Notes: generated by a model not told the origin, from the letters alone. Positions 32,877 to 43,109 are shown, counted from the stretch's first letter. The stretch: 64,000 nucleotides of DNA from Asparagopsis taxiformis (GCA_030407315.1 JALQPE010001880.1:1-64000), one strand, 5' to 3'. A program made the numbers and translations.

Positions 32877-33806
32877 ATGCCATACTATCTTTCACAGCCA
32901 AGCGAGGAAATTCAGGATCTTGAAGATTGTACAAGGAATGGAGATAGCAATTCAGATGTTTGTGGAGACTTTCCAGGAATAGAGCTTCAATCTCGATGTA
33001 TACCACTGCCGCCTACCAGTGTATCCAGATTTCCAGGCCGGGGTGGTACACCAGGATCTGGTAGTCAAAGAACAACAAGAGAAGTTTACAACAGGATGTA
33101 CGCGCAGTTTGTCGGTGGTGAATACGACGAGAATCACCCAATATCGAGAGAAATGGTAACTGAATGTGCGGAGATATGTCGAAGCTTCTTATACCTTGAG
33201 AAAGGCATCGAATTAGGGATGTATACTTGGAAAGGGTTGCGTGCATCTCATAGTCAAGCAATATTCGAGTTGAGAAGAATATTGGAGAGAACATTCAAGG
33301 AATTTACCCTTGCGAAAGGATATTGGGCAGCAAATCACTTCATAAAAGCAATTCTACGTCGTGACAAGGGACGATTACGAGTTGCAGCCGTTGACCAGTC
33401 TACTTCAAACGATCAAAGACCTCATCGTAATGCAACAAATATAGAAATGAACAATAGGAATGATGGACAAGAGATACAAGCTGCTGCTAGGAATCCGGTG
33501 AGACAAAATAACACTGTGGAACCGCCCAATTCCAACCTAAGGACAGCAATTACTCAAGAAGGGCGCACGTCGAATAACAATTCATCATCCCCCACAGGAA
33601 GACGCTCTACAGTCTTTATACAAGTACCGCGAAGATCCTCTAGACGTCTTGGGCAAAGGAACTCAGCCATACGAAACAACACATCTGATCTTGTGAACGG
33701 TACACCAATCAGTAGAGGGAGAACGCGTACAGTGAATGGAGGGGCAGGCCGTCATGGTGTACTACGTCAAAACAGGCAGCTTAGAAATATTCGGAGAAGA
33801 CCTTGA
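32877..33806 (+). CDS. Unknown transposon-encoded protein
   Basis: 309 residues from ATG 32877. Residues about 70-170 form a compact helical region (EICRSFLYLEKGIELGMYTW, FELRRILERTFKEF). The rest is basic and low complexity, rich in Arg, Asn, Ser and Gly (RRSTVFIQVPRRSSRRLGQR). The basic tail suggests nucleic-acid binding. It is divergently transcribed from the transposase, the place where CACTA elements carry an accessory DNA-binding protein (TnpA-like role). That role is inference; I recognise no family. Confidence 0.6.
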   Translation: MPYYLSQPSEEIQDLEDCTRNGDSNSDVCGDFPGIELQSRCIPLPPTSVSRFPGRGGTPGSGSQRTTREVYNRMYAQFVGGEYDENHPISREMVTECAEICRSFLYLEKGIELGMYTWKGLRASHSQAIFELRRILERTFKEFTLAKGYWAANHFIKAILRRDKGRLRVAAVDQSTSNDQRPHRNATNIEMNNRNDGQEIQAAARNPVRQNNTVEPPNSNLRTAITQEGRTSNNNSSSPTGRRSTVFIQVPRRSSRRLGQRNSAIRNNTSDLVNGTPISRGRTRTVNGGAGRHGVLRQNRQLRNIRRRP

Positions 33807-34862
33807 TGAATAGTTCGACGTGGGTACAATGTGATCGGAGACAGAATAAAATCTCGACAGGCCTGTAGTGAGAAAGAGAAGAAACAGAGTAGTATGTATG
33901 TAATTCAAAGATCCACTGATTTTGACAGTTGAAACGTTAGTTTGTTTGCTCTTTCACTTCTCGCAATTTTTCCTTCGGTACCGCAGAACATACGCATGTA
34001 TAAGCTCAGAACAGAGTCGTACGAAAATCCATCGACCCGTCAAATGCCCTCTCCCGTCGTAGCACTAAAAACTGCAAGCTACTGCTTTTCAAATCACTCT
34101 ATGTCCGGAAATAGTCAAGCCTGCGCGAGAAGCTGATGAGCTTCTCGCGATACGTGGTCCTGTTGGTCTCCAGTTGGATCCGAACTTTGGTGAAATATAG
34201 TTCGGTTTGCAGCTGCAAAATATAGTTATTTTGAAAATAGAGTTTTTCTTAATATGATTTCGCAATGCAACTAGTTTCAATAACTGGACCAATAGCATTT
34301 GATTTACAAGGGATCGAATTTATGAACTGGGACAAAACAGCATTGCTGTAAAGAGAGATTAATTGTTCCCGAACATAGACACCATACATGTACGAGGAAA
34401 ACTTAGGATGCACCAATGTCGAAATTGTGTGAAAGGTTTCGGATTTTATACAGAAAGTAGAATGAAGTATTGTTCTCCAAAATGCCCGTAAATTATCAGC
34501 AGTTAGTATTCCAAGTGCCAGAAACCGCACTAATCATCATGTTATCTAAATTGTAGCGAACAAAAATAGAGGTCACTATCGTATCTGTAGATCTCTGGTT
34601 CATCAACAGTATATCATGCGTATAGGACTTGAATAGGGAATTTTAAGCGGTATGGAATATCACTCCAATTCAGGCATCGTTAATCTATCGTATATCTTCC
34701 GCCCATATTCTCCTTTTCGAGGTATCCCAGGGCATTCTTTGGCTCATCATTATGGGAAAGGGGAAACAACACGAGAATTGAGTTGACATCTCCCGTTCAT
34801 CGGGAGAACGTCGTAGGTTCATATTTACAGAATTTAAGTCTATCACGAAGCCATCTTGTGTT
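33807..34862. other. Right subterminal region of the CMC transposon
   Basis: No gene. It contains two hairpins: 34124-34149 (11-bp perfect stem CGCGAGAAGCT, loop GATG) and 34789-34807 (7-bp stem TCTCCCG, loop of 5). Otherwise AT-rich. Confidence 0.5.
34124..34149. repeat. Perfect 11-bp hairpin
   Basis: CGCGAGAAGCT, four-base loop GATG, then the exact reverse complement. It lies 730 bp inside the right end of the CMC transposon. Confidence 0.85.
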
Positions 34863-34882
34863 CATCATTTCATCTCACTGGG
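34863..34882 (-). repeat. CMC transposon right terminal inverted repeat
   Basis: On the minus strand reads CCCAGTGAGA, matching the left end at 4840 in 9 of 10. Followed by TCT (34883-34885), the target duplication. Confidence 0.8.
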
Positions 34883-37800
34883 TCTGATGTACCGGATTCA
34901 TCTGCTCCAGATATCAATTTCATTGGTCCGCTCCTAGACGATGGAGCGCCGTACAGTGGTATTGGTCACGATGAATTCATGAAGATACAACCTCTTATTC
35001 TCCCTGAGTGGGATGGCACGATCGATCCGTTACCTGATTCTATTCGTAGCCGCCCATATTGGCAATATGGTTCTGGTCTCCACTCTAGCGATACACGAAA
35101 GATCATTGGTTCTATAATGCTATCTGCTACCTCCTCTAATGGTAGGCCTATACAAATCAAACATCTAATCATAGATGGATCGTCACAATGGATCATTGGC
35201 CGGAATGTTACAAGCCGTTGCAATATACAACACATGGGTGATAACAGGCTACAGATACCTGTCACAAAGTCTGATGAGTTTGACTACATACCCCTCGTTG
35301 ATCATGATCTACACTGCTTTATTCCTTATGATATATTCTTGAAAAAGAGCCATCGATCAAACCCCATCACGAACAGTACATTGTTCTGTGCTACTGCTCA
35401 GTTCCCCAGAAATCATAGATCATCACACATTTCGGATTGGCCGCAGAGGAAAGCTATCATTGACAAAGTACACACCCACGTCTGTGGACACTCAAACTAC
35501 ACAGATATCAAGATGCTACTTGAACGCAATCAACTATGGAATAATGATGTACACAAGTACTTATCAAGATTGCTGGAAACATGTCCAAGCTGTACAAAGA
35601 CTGCTACACCGAAAGCAGCTCGCAAGGTTTCTCTAAGCTCAATGTCACGTGAGTTTAATAATGTGGTGTGCATCGATCATATGTTTCTAGATGAGCATAT
35701 TGTACTCCATGTAATGGACTCTATGTCTAGATACTCGACTGGTACTGTAGTACCAGATACCTCTATGGACAATGCTATTATTTCATTCGATTCCAGCTGG
35801 GTGACTAGCTTCTGGACCCCTTCCAAGGTTGTATTCGACCCGGCGTTTAAAAATGAAAAGTTTCAATCCTATCTTCGGTCAAATGGAATAGATATTGGTC
35901 CGCTACCGCCGAGGCGCCACAACAAGAATGTGTTAGAATCCAAGCATCGTATAATACGTGACATCTATCTCCGCCTGAAGAATGATAATCCTGCTGCCCC
36001 TCCTCCACTCATTATACACCAGGCGCTGAGAATCTCAAATGACCTTTATGGAAATCAGCTGACATCAGCACATGAGTTAGCAAAAGGCTATACACGTCCA
36101 GTTGTTCCCGGATGTGCGCCGATCGCGATATCTAAAGAAATTTTAGATGCTCAGCATCTGATACATGCTAAACGCAAACTATCACTCATCTTACGTTCTA
36201 AGTCAACTACGGATGAACCTCTAGCTGTTGGGGATTTGGTTGAAGTTTACATCAAGGCTTCTAATGCAAAACGCGGAGTGTGGTCAGCACCCAAACCTAT
36301 CTTAGGTTATGATCATTCTAATCGCACCATTAGGGTTCCAGGAAAGAACGGTCGTACAATTAATGCGTCAATTGAAGATGTTAGACCTGCGATTCAGGAT
36401 AATATACTGGCGTGTGCTGTACAAGAATCCCTTGATACTCTGGACAGATCTCTAGAAGACTCAATTGACATTGCCTTCCCCAGCCACAAAAGTGTCAGCA
36501 TACCTATCGCTAAAGACGGTATCGACGCTAACTTCAAATTGGATACAGGCAGTACCTCAAAGAGTGCCTCAATGTCCTCCTGTAATCCAATTGGACTATC
36601 CAAAAATGATATATCAGGAGCCGATGTTACCCCCGATGATACTAATAAGCTGCAAACTGACTATATTGCACCTAGTACTGGAGACTCTATAGAAGTTTAT
36701 TGGCCCCTTGATGATAAGTACTATCCAGGTACTGTAGAAGAACATTTCGCTATTGATGATACATTTAAGATCAAGTATGATGATGGACAAGATGAGACTC
36801 TCCATTTACAGGACGAGAAATGGAGATACATGAAGGACTCCGATACAGCAATTCACACAAATGAGGTTCAATTGTCTCCGGGACAAGACCTATCAAGCAC
36901 TGAGAAAGAAGCTACAGCTCTATACTACGATCAATTCCAGTCTAAAGAATTTCTCATTGGCCATGCTCAAGGACTTCCATCATTCGTTACCCAAAATGCT
37001 TACGCAAAAGAAGAGAATTCATTCAAGAAAACTGTTGAGGAAGTGCACGTCTCGAAGCTTCCTAAAAATGCAAATGTTATTTCTAGTCACGTTCTATACA
37101 AAGTCAAGAAAACAGATGATGGTTCACTCATGGTGAAAGCTCGCATTGCACCACATGGAAACAAAGACAGTGACAAAGATACATTGAAGAAAGATTCTTC
37201 CACTTGTCCTCCGGTCGGAACAAGGATGTTACTGTCTATGTGCAGTATTTTTAAATGGTCTCTCGTTAAGATTGATGTGAAATCAGCTTTCTTACAAACT
37301 GGACATGCCAATAGAGATGTTTATGTTGTGCCTCCGCGTGAATGCTCTAAGCGATCATTTTATTGGTTGCTGCTGACTGCTTCATATGGATTGGTTAATG
37401 CAAATGCCAAGTGGCAGGAGCACAGTGATACCTTCTTCAATGAACTCGGTTTCTATCAGTTACCATATATACCGCAACTGTTTTATCTATCACAGAACAA
37501 CTCATTACTTTTATTGGCCGTGAAGGTTGTGGATGACATTCTAGTTGCTGGACCTCTTGAGGATTTGCGTTTGTTCGTTGGTAAGATGTCTAAGACCTAC
37601 GAGCTTGGTACTATCGTATACGGTCCCAGACAGTTTGGATTCTATGGATTATCAATTGTACAAAATGATGACTTCACCATCTCGATCAATGGTGATGAGA
37701 AGCTCAGTATGATTCAACCATACCCAATTGATCGCACTCGGCGCAAGCAACAAGATCAAGCTCTGAATGCTGTTGAGCTTTCATGCTTTCGCTCTATCAA

Positions 37801-38521
37801 TGGTTCGATTGGTTGGTTGGGCACTACAGCTAGCCCTTTCTGCTCTCTTGCGTCTAGTATGCTACAACAGCGTGGTATCAAAGCCACCGTGAGCGATATT
37901 GTCTCTCAGATTAATACTCTCCACAACCTTAAGAAGCTCGGAACTGCATTGCATTACAAGCACCCTATTGATTCAAGAAACTACAGTTTGTCTATTCTTG
38001 TCTTCTCTGATGCCAGCCGACCAAGTGAAACAGGTCAGCTTGGCTTTATTGCTGGACTACTCATCGGAGACTTTGCATCAGGTTCTATATTCCATACTCT
38101 GAAATGGAGCTCCTCTAGGTCAAAAAGACCTGTCAAATCTATAGGCGCAGCAGAGACACTAGCTGCTGGTATTGCGATAGACGAAGGAAAGATGCTTTCG
38201 AAGGCGTTTGAGGTACTACTGGACATCAAAATTGACCTTATTGTTTGTGTTGACTCTAAAGATCTATTCGACACACTATCTACTTGTCACAACGCTACTG
38301 ACAAGAGTATTAGAGCTGATGTCGCTGTAATTCGATACGAGTTTGAAACTCGTAATGTCAACCGCATGATATGGATTCCGGGCAGCAATAACCTCAGTGA
38401 TCCACTCACCAAGACAGACAGTCCTCTGACGCAGCCTCTCCAGCTCCTACTCCATTCCGGGGAGCTACCATTCGACTTCTGTAAGAAGTCCATCCGAGCG
38501 TCAGATCAGTTTCTTGGATAG
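34883..38521 (+). CDS. Copia-2 pol (3' part of gag-pol), frame intact
   Basis: Continues the gag frame of 4839 across the CMC insertion. In order: protease-like LLDDGAPYSGIG (about 34930-34965); integrase with HTHVCGHSNY zinc part, CIDHMFL, FDPAFKNEKF and VLESKHR as D, D, E (about 35470-35960); a Tudor-like domain around VYWPLDDKYYPGTV and KYDDGQDE (about 36680-36840); reverse transcriptase with KVVDDILVAG (about 37530); RNase H with LVFSDASR (about 38005) and the closing SDPLTKTDSPL. No stop or frameshift from 34883 to the stop at 38521. Family relative of Copia-1 with clear sequence divergence. Confidence 0.92.
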   Translation, partial: SDVPDSSAPDINFIGPLLDDGAPYSGIGHDEFMKIQPLILPEWDGTIDPLPDSIRSRPYWQYGSGLHSSDTRKIIGSIMLSATSSNGRPIQIKHLIIDGSSQWIIGRNVTSRCNIQHMGDNRLQIPVTKSDEFDYIPLVDHDLHCFIPYDIFLKKSHRSNPITNSTLFCATAQFPRNHRSSHISDWPQRKAIIDKVHTHVCGHSNYTDIKMLLERNQLWNNDVHKYLSRLLETCPSCTKTATPKAARKVSLSSMSREFNNVVCIDHMFLDEHIVLHVMDSMSRYSTGTVVPDTSMDNAIISFDSSWVTSFWTPSKVVFDPAFKNEKFQSYLRSNGIDIGPLPPRRHNKNVLESKHRIIRDIYLRLKNDNPAAPPPLIIHQALRISNDLYGNQLTSAHELAKGYTRPVVPGCAPIAISKEILDAQHLIHAKRKLSLILRSKSTTDEPLAVGDLVEVYIKASNAKRGVWSAPKPILGYDHSNRTIRVPGKNGRTINASIEDVRPAIQDNILACAVQESLDTLDRSLEDSIDIAFPSHKSVSIPIAKDGIDANFKLDTGSTSKSASMSSCNPIGLSKNDISGADVTPDDTNKLQTDYIAPSTGDSIEVYWPLDDKYYPGTVEEHFAIDDTFKIKYDDGQDETLHLQDEKWRYMKDSDTAIHTNEVQLSPGQDLSSTEKEATALYYDQFQSKEFLIGHAQGLPSFVTQNAYAKEENSFKKTVEEVHVSKLPKNANVISSHVLYKVKKTDDGSLMVKARIAPHGNKDSDKDTLKKDSSTCPPVGTRMLLSMCSIFKWSLVKIDVKSAFLQTGHANRDVYVVPPRECSKRSFYWLLLTASYGLVNANAKWQEHSDTFFNELGFYQLPYIPQLFYLSQNNSLLLLAVKVVDDILVAGPLEDLRLFVGKMSKTYELGTIVYGPRQFGFYGLSIVQNDDFTISINGDEKLSMIQPYPIDRTRRKQQDQALNAVELSCFRSINGSIGWLGTTASPFCSLASSMLQQRGIKATVSDIVSQINTLHNLKKLGTALHYKHPIDSRNYSLSILVFSDASRPSETGQLGFIAGLLIGDFASGSIFHTLKWSSSRSKRPVKSIGAAETLAAGIAIDEGKMLSKAFEVLLDIKIDLIVCVDSKDLFDTLSTCHNATDKSIRADVAVIRYEFETRNVNRMIWIPGSNNLSDPLTKTDSPLTQPLQLLLHSGELPFDFCKKSIRASDQFLG

Positions 38522-38548
38522 ATTCTCCAAGGAACAAAATTGGGTGAA

Positions 38549-38552
38549 TATG
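38549..38552 (+). repeat. Copia-2 3' LTR, first four bases
   Basis: TATG, the start of the 398-bp LTR, separated from its remainder (43551-43944) by the Copia-3 insertion. Confidence 0.85.
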
Positions 38553-38679
38553 TGACAAATAATTCTCTAACACTTTAATTAATTTAATTACATTCACAGT
38601 AGACTCAAGCGTGAACATATACATGGCCGACGACGCGCCATCAAGTAAACGTCCGGTAGGACGAATCTCTTTCTCAACA
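38553..38679 (+). repeat. Copia-3 5' LTR (127 bp)
   Basis: TGACAAATAA ... CTCAACA; very short for a Copia LTR. Confidence 0.9.
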
Positions 38680-38693
38680 GGTTATCGGCCCAG
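38680..38693 (+). other. Copia-3 primer-binding site
   Basis: GGTTATCGGCCCAG directly after the LTR equals the initiator tRNA-Met anticodon-arm complement with one mismatch. Confidence 0.6.
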
Positions 38694-38777
38694 ACGCTAC
38701 AATTTGCGCTTGATCTCAAGCCCACCCTTCCGCGCCCTCCGTTTCAGCAACGAAATCAGCTTGACTTTCACACCCCG

Positions 38778-38906
38778 CCTGCACCCCCGACGTGCCCACT
38801 CCGGCGACATTCACAACACGCCTGCACCCCTGACGTGCCCACTCCGGCGACATCCACACCCAGCCTGCACCTCCGACGTGCCCACTCCGGCGACACCACC
38901 TACTCA
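38778..38906 (+). repeat. Three 43-bp tandem repeats in the Copia-3 leader
   Basis: Units start at 38778, 38821 and 38864, each opening CCTGCACC and containing GTGCCCACTCCGGCGAC. They end just before the gag ATG at 38913. Confidence 0.85.
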
Positions 38907-38912
38907 TCCATA

Positions 38913-39649
38913 ATGGATAACAATCCCGCCCAGCCTGCCGTCCCTGCCCATACTTCGCCCCCTTCCATATCCCCTCTTCACTCAGTTGAAATCCCAACTT
39001 TGACCACAGTCAATTTCATTGCATGGCGTATGAGCGTTGAGCATGTCGCCCGCACCCAGGACCTCATGCATTACCTTTACCAACCTATACCGCATTCCGA
39101 GTCGCAACAAGAAATTGATGCACACCTCATCCGTCATGCTCAAGCACAAGTTCTTATCATACCTTCTCTCTCAACGGAGATATTGTCCTACTTCACGGAC
39201 ATAGAGCTACAGGGTCCCCTACACGTTTGTACGACAAGATCCGTCTCAAGCTCACCTCCCCCAACCCAGCCCATACCCCAAGTCAGCTGCGTCGCAAAGC
39301 GCATCAAATCAAGTGGCAGCCTGGCACTACAGCAGTCGAATATGTTCAACAGCATACTGAACTGCGCCAACTCATGGTTAGGTCAAACTATCCAGATATA
39401 TCAGATGAACAAACTACAATTCGCTTCATCCTGGAAGGGCTTGAACATGACCCTTCTTGGATCGTCTTCTTACAGACCATCTCTATGCACAATGATCTCA
39501 ACCCTAAACATCTACTTTCCTTGGATCAAGTAATTACTATGATCATCAAACAGGCTGACATTGCCCAACAAGCCTCGCCCGCTTCCCATACCTCTCCGGC
39601 GCCACGAATTTTCACAAACCCCCCACCGCTCCCGCCGCTCCCCCGCTAG
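38913..39649 (+). pseudogene. Copia-3 gag (frameshifted)
   Basis: ATG at 38913. UBN2/Retrotran-gag-type capsid: LTTVNFIAWRMSVEHVA, then after a frame change near 39225 MYDKIRLKL, WQPGTTAVEYVQQHTELR and FILEGLEHDPSW. The first part runs in a different frame from the second, so one indel lies around 39210-39235. The zinc-knuckle region sits in the pol frame that overlaps from 39561. Confidence 0.8.
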
Positions 39650-42600
39650 TCAGCGACACCCAGCCGAACAACGCTACACACAAAAATTCCGGCCGGACAA
39701 TAACATACTACCACCGAAAAACTACAGAGGTCCCTGGTGCAAATTCCATGGCAGCCCACACCACACCACGGAAAACTGCAGAGCCAGACAGTTCTTTCTT
39801 AGCCGCCACGAAAGGAAAGAGAAGCCTCACAAACCCGTTCGTGCTCTTGCAGTTACTACAGACCCATATCAACAACATTTCAGCGAAGAGTTTGAAAACG
39901 ACTCGTCTGACAGTGTAAGTGCCCATGAGCCTCAAACCTTCATACTAGACTCCGGCGCTAACCCCACTCACCTAACTCGGGCCCTCCCAGGAATGACAAA
40001 GCACAAATCCAAGACCGTCACTGCAGACGGACATGCGTCTCGAACAACCCATCGTGACACAGTCACCCTATCTTTGTCCGACAAAAGCACCTTAACCCAG
40101 CATACTGCTGTTGTTGCACCTTCATTAAGCACAAACCTACTTTCCGTAGGACAGCTTACTAAAACGCATGACGTCATCTTCACAAATGACCGTGCTTACA
40201 TCACTTCACCCTCTGCTCCTCCCCCACCTGAGTCCATACTGGCCACAGTTCCAAAAACCTCCAAAGGCCTCTACCAGACCACTCCTCATTCACTTTCCTG
40301 CACTACTCACACTTCCGCCAGCAATGCTGCTCGCTCCTTCCCCATCAAGGATAAGCGTACTAAAAATCCCAAACGTGGCAAGAGCAACCTACCCACTCCG
40401 AACCCACCTCGACTGCCAAGAGCACCCCTCTGTAAACCACCACCATTCCGTCACAGCAATATCCACAAAAAACTGCGTAAAGCGAAGCAGAAGCGACGCC
40501 TGGCGAGACGTAGTCACCCCCCTCCGAAAATTCGAGTCCCACTTCCGTCAACCCTCCGTGACTATTATCATTGGCACATCAAGCTAAACCACATTCACCC
40601 GGCCAAACTTCATCATATGGCGAAACATAAATTAGTCAACGATCTGCCCCACACCCTTCTCCGCACACCTCCGAAGTTTACATGTTCGGGTTGCGCGATG
40701 GGAAAAATGCCTGCTGCCCCCTTCCATCGCCACCCGCGCACCGACCCCATCGGCTCTCACCTACACATTGATATATGTGGCCCCATGCCTATCCCCTCTC
40801 TCTCTAATAACCTCCATTTCATAACCTTCCTTGACCAGGGGAGCCGATACCTTCGTATAGTATGTGCTCCGACAAAATCAGAAGCGGCCAGAAACATTCA
40901 ACCTCACATCGACCATGTCCATCGCACTACCCCCCATCGCATATCTCAGCTTACATCCGACAATGCCCGTGAGTTCTATACTCACGTCCTCAATAGGTTC
41001 TACTCAGATAACCACATTTCTACAAACCCTACGATTCCCCATACCCCGCAGGAAAATTCGCTGGCAGAACGAATCAATCGCATCATAATGAATACTGCAC
41101 GAACGACCCTGCTGTCCTCCGGCCTCCCCCTCGAGCTCTGGGACTATGCAGCGTTAGCTGCAGCTGACGCATACAACCACACCCCTCATAGCGCAACAGC
41201 ACAGCTTCCTGCTGCACTATGGTTCGACTGCAAACCTGAGATCCACACCATCCTTCCATTTGGTACGACTGGATACGTATACGACCCTGCGCCGCGAAAT
41301 AAGCTCCAGCCACGAGCTGCCCTCCACCATTACATTGGTCGTTCCGATTACTATCACTACTTCATATACAATCCATCGACACAGAAAGTAACCCGATGCC
41401 GAATCGCTGATTTCCATCCCTATAATCCTGCAACTGACCCTGTCAGCACCATTCATACTGCTAACTTCAGTACCCTTCCCGATACCAACAGCATCATCCC
41501 CCCTCGGCCATATACAGAGCCCAAATCACTCAAGGCAGCTCGAGAAGCCCCGGATGCCACTGAATGGCAACTTGCATGGGACAAGGAATTGGACACTCTG
41601 GAACAGCGTGGTACATTGACCTTCATCCCCAAATCCCAGCTTCCCCCAGGAAACCAGCTGCTCCCATTCACCACCGTGCTAAAATTAAAACGCGACGAAA
41701 ATGGCACCCCGATCTCCCGAAAAGTCCGCTGTACAGTACGCGGAGACCGGCAGGTAGCCGGTCTACATTTCGATCCAACAGACCTCTCCAGCCCAGTGGC
41801 GAATCGCGATACTATCCGTGCGTCTCTCGTCTTTGCAGCAGCACACAATTACACTGTGTTACATTGGGATTTAGAATCCGCCTTTCTGCACGAAAAATTT
41901 ACCGAAGACCGCAACATATACCTCCACCAACCACCCCGTTTCGACGGCTCACTCAAGTATCCAAATCATGTAGCACATCTGACGGAAAACATGTACGGGT
42001 GCAAACAAGCCTGTAAGATTTTCACACAAGGCCTAGCTGACTTCCTCCATTCTATCAACTTCCAACGACTGAACTCAGATCCATGCTCATTCATTACCCA
42101 CTCGGAAGACGATAAGTCCCAATTCGTTCTCCTCGTCATAACAGTCGATGACTTCTTGGTTATCACTAACCACATACCCCTAGCTAACAATATCCGCGAC
42201 CGACTCTCTGAAAAATACAAAGTCAAAGACTTAGGCCAAGTTCAGCACATAATTGGTTGGAAAGTTGAGCGTGACGACAGTGGAATCACTATTTCACAGC
42301 CTGGCTACATAGCTTCCCTCCTCGAACGATTCAGAATGTGCGACTCAAAGACCTTCACTTCTCCTATCGCATCAGAACTCCTTTCCCCAAACCAGTCTTC
42401 TGCCAAACCGCTCGACACATCACGCCACGACTACAAAGCCCTAATTGGGTCACTACGATACCTGGCCGATTCAACTCGACCAGACATTGCGTTCATTGTC
42501 GGATATCTAGGTCTATCTGCCCATAAACCAACGACTCACGACTGGCAGGCAGGCCTACGTGTTCTGCGCTACCTAAAGGGCACTCTTACCACTGGTATAT

Positions 42601-43109
42601 ACTATAGCAGCCTCTTGACCTCCACTCTATCTGCGTATTCCGACTCTGACTTCGCAGCATGCCCCTCTACTCGTCGCTCCACCACTGGTTCCGTCATTTT
42701 CTACAACGGCTCGCCGGTGGCCTGGCAATCTAAACGACAGCGGCACGTATCATCTTCTACGTTTGCAGCCGAATACACTGCTGCCTTTCACACAACACAG
42801 CTAATTCAAAAAATCGTAGGCTTCTTAGCCTCCCTCCCGGGCCATGACAACACACCTGTCGACCTTTTCATCAACAACACAGCAGCTATCACATCTGCAA
42901 CGGCCAAACACCCCACGCCTAGATCGCGCCATGTCGATGTTAAATATCACTGGCTCCGGGAGCAGGTTCAGAACGGCCTCATATCACCAACACACATATC
43001 CACAACACAAAACCCCGCTGACCTACTCACGAAGTCACTCAAACCTGCCCAGTTCACACACAAACTCCCATTACTTCGCCTCGCAGCACACACGGTGCGC
43101 GGCGACTGA
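39561..43109 (+). CDS. Copia-3 pol polyprotein
   Basis: About 1180 codons, unbroken. Knuckle-like CKFHGSPHHTTENC (about 39740); protease FILDSGANPTHL (about 39940, normal DSG); integrase zinc finger with HIKLNHIHP and CSGCAMGK (about 40580-40710), core HIDICGPMP, SDNAREF and ENSLAERINR as D, D, E (about 40770-41085); reverse transcriptase with ITVDDFLV (about 42140); RNase H with SDSDFAACPSTRRSTTG (about 42640) and the usual closing DLLTKSLKP. A standard Copia layout with no Tudor-like domain, unlike Copia-1 and Copia-2. The frame is open, so despite LTR differences it may have been active recently. Confidence 0.93.
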   Translation: MPNKPRPLPIPLRRHEFSQTPHRSRRSPASQRHPAEQRYTQKFRPDNNILPPKNYRGPWCKFHGSPHHTTENCRARQFFLSRHERKEKPHKPVRALAVTTDPYQQHFSEEFENDSSDSVSAHEPQTFILDSGANPTHLTRALPGMTKHKSKTVTADGHASRTTHRDTVTLSLSDKSTLTQHTAVVAPSLSTNLLSVGQLTKTHDVIFTNDRAYITSPSAPPPPESILATVPKTSKGLYQTTPHSLSCTTHTSASNAARSFPIKDKRTKNPKRGKSNLPTPNPPRLPRAPLCKPPPFRHSNIHKKLRKAKQKRRLARRSHPPPKIRVPLPSTLRDYYHWHIKLNHIHPAKLHHMAKHKLVNDLPHTLLRTPPKFTCSGCAMGKMPAAPFHRHPRTDPIGSHLHIDICGPMPIPSLSNNLHFITFLDQGSRYLRIVCAPTKSEAARNIQPHIDHVHRTTPHRISQLTSDNAREFYTHVLNRFYSDNHISTNPTIPHTPQENSLAERINRIIMNTARTTLLSSGLPLELWDYAALAAADAYNHTPHSATAQLPAALWFDCKPEIHTILPFGTTGYVYDPAPRNKLQPRAALHHYIGRSDYYHYFIYNPSTQKVTRCRIADFHPYNPATDPVSTIHTANFSTLPDTNSIIPPRPYTEPKSLKAAREAPDATEWQLAWDKELDTLEQRGTLTFIPKSQLPPGNQLLPFTTVLKLKRDENGTPISRKVRCTVRGDRQVAGLHFDPTDLSSPVANRDTIRASLVFAAAHNYTVLHWDLESAFLHEKFTEDRNIYLHQPPRFDGSLKYPNHVAHLTENMYGCKQACKIFTQGLADFLHSINFQRLNSDPCSFITHSEDDKSQFVLLVITVDDFLVITNHIPLANNIRDRLSEKYKVKDLGQVQHIIGWKVERDDSGITISQPGYIASLLERFRMCDSKTFTSPIASELLSPNQSSAKPLDTSRHDYKALIGSLRYLADSTRPDIAFIVGYLGLSAHKPTTHDWQAGLRVLRYLKGTLTTGIYYSSLLTSTLSAYSDSDFAACPSTRRSTTGSVIFYNGSPVAWQSKRQRHVSSSTFAAEYTAAFHTTQLIQKIVGFLASLPGHDNTPVDLFINNTAAITSATAKHPTPRSRHVDVKYHWLREQVQNGLISPTHISTTQNPADLLTKSLKPAQFTHKLPLLRLAAHTVRGD

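Larger units (their letters stand above)
4840..34882. mobile_element. Giant CMC-type (CACTA-like) DNA transposon with cargo, 30,043 bp
   Basis: Left end CCCAGTAAGA and right end (reverse complement) CCCAGTGAGA match at 9 of 10 bases, with further scattered matches inward. It is flanked by a 3-bp duplication TCT (4837-4839, 34883-34885), the size typical of CACTA/CMC elements. Excision with one TCT rejoins Copia-2 gag-pol in frame and in register with the paralogous Copia-1 protein. The only DNA transposase in the segment (29402-32345) has the CMC-type D, D and DPMH motifs. Other contents: cysteine-protease candidate 28081-29064, unknown protein 32877-33806, NB-ARC pseudogene, TBCD fragment, TIR fragment and palindromes 5125-5277. 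Minus the nested Copia-1/Gypsy-1 the element would be about 18.8 kb. Family assignment is from motifs; the cargo interpretation is inference. Confidence 0.85.

Noticed and set aside
4834..34794. Nine-base match ACATCTCCC at 4834-4842 and 34786-34794 as target duplication of the 30-kb insert
   Set aside because: Using it leaves about 90 bp of non-Copia sequence with stops before pol. The TCT duplication with inverted CCCAGT ends restores the frame exactly.
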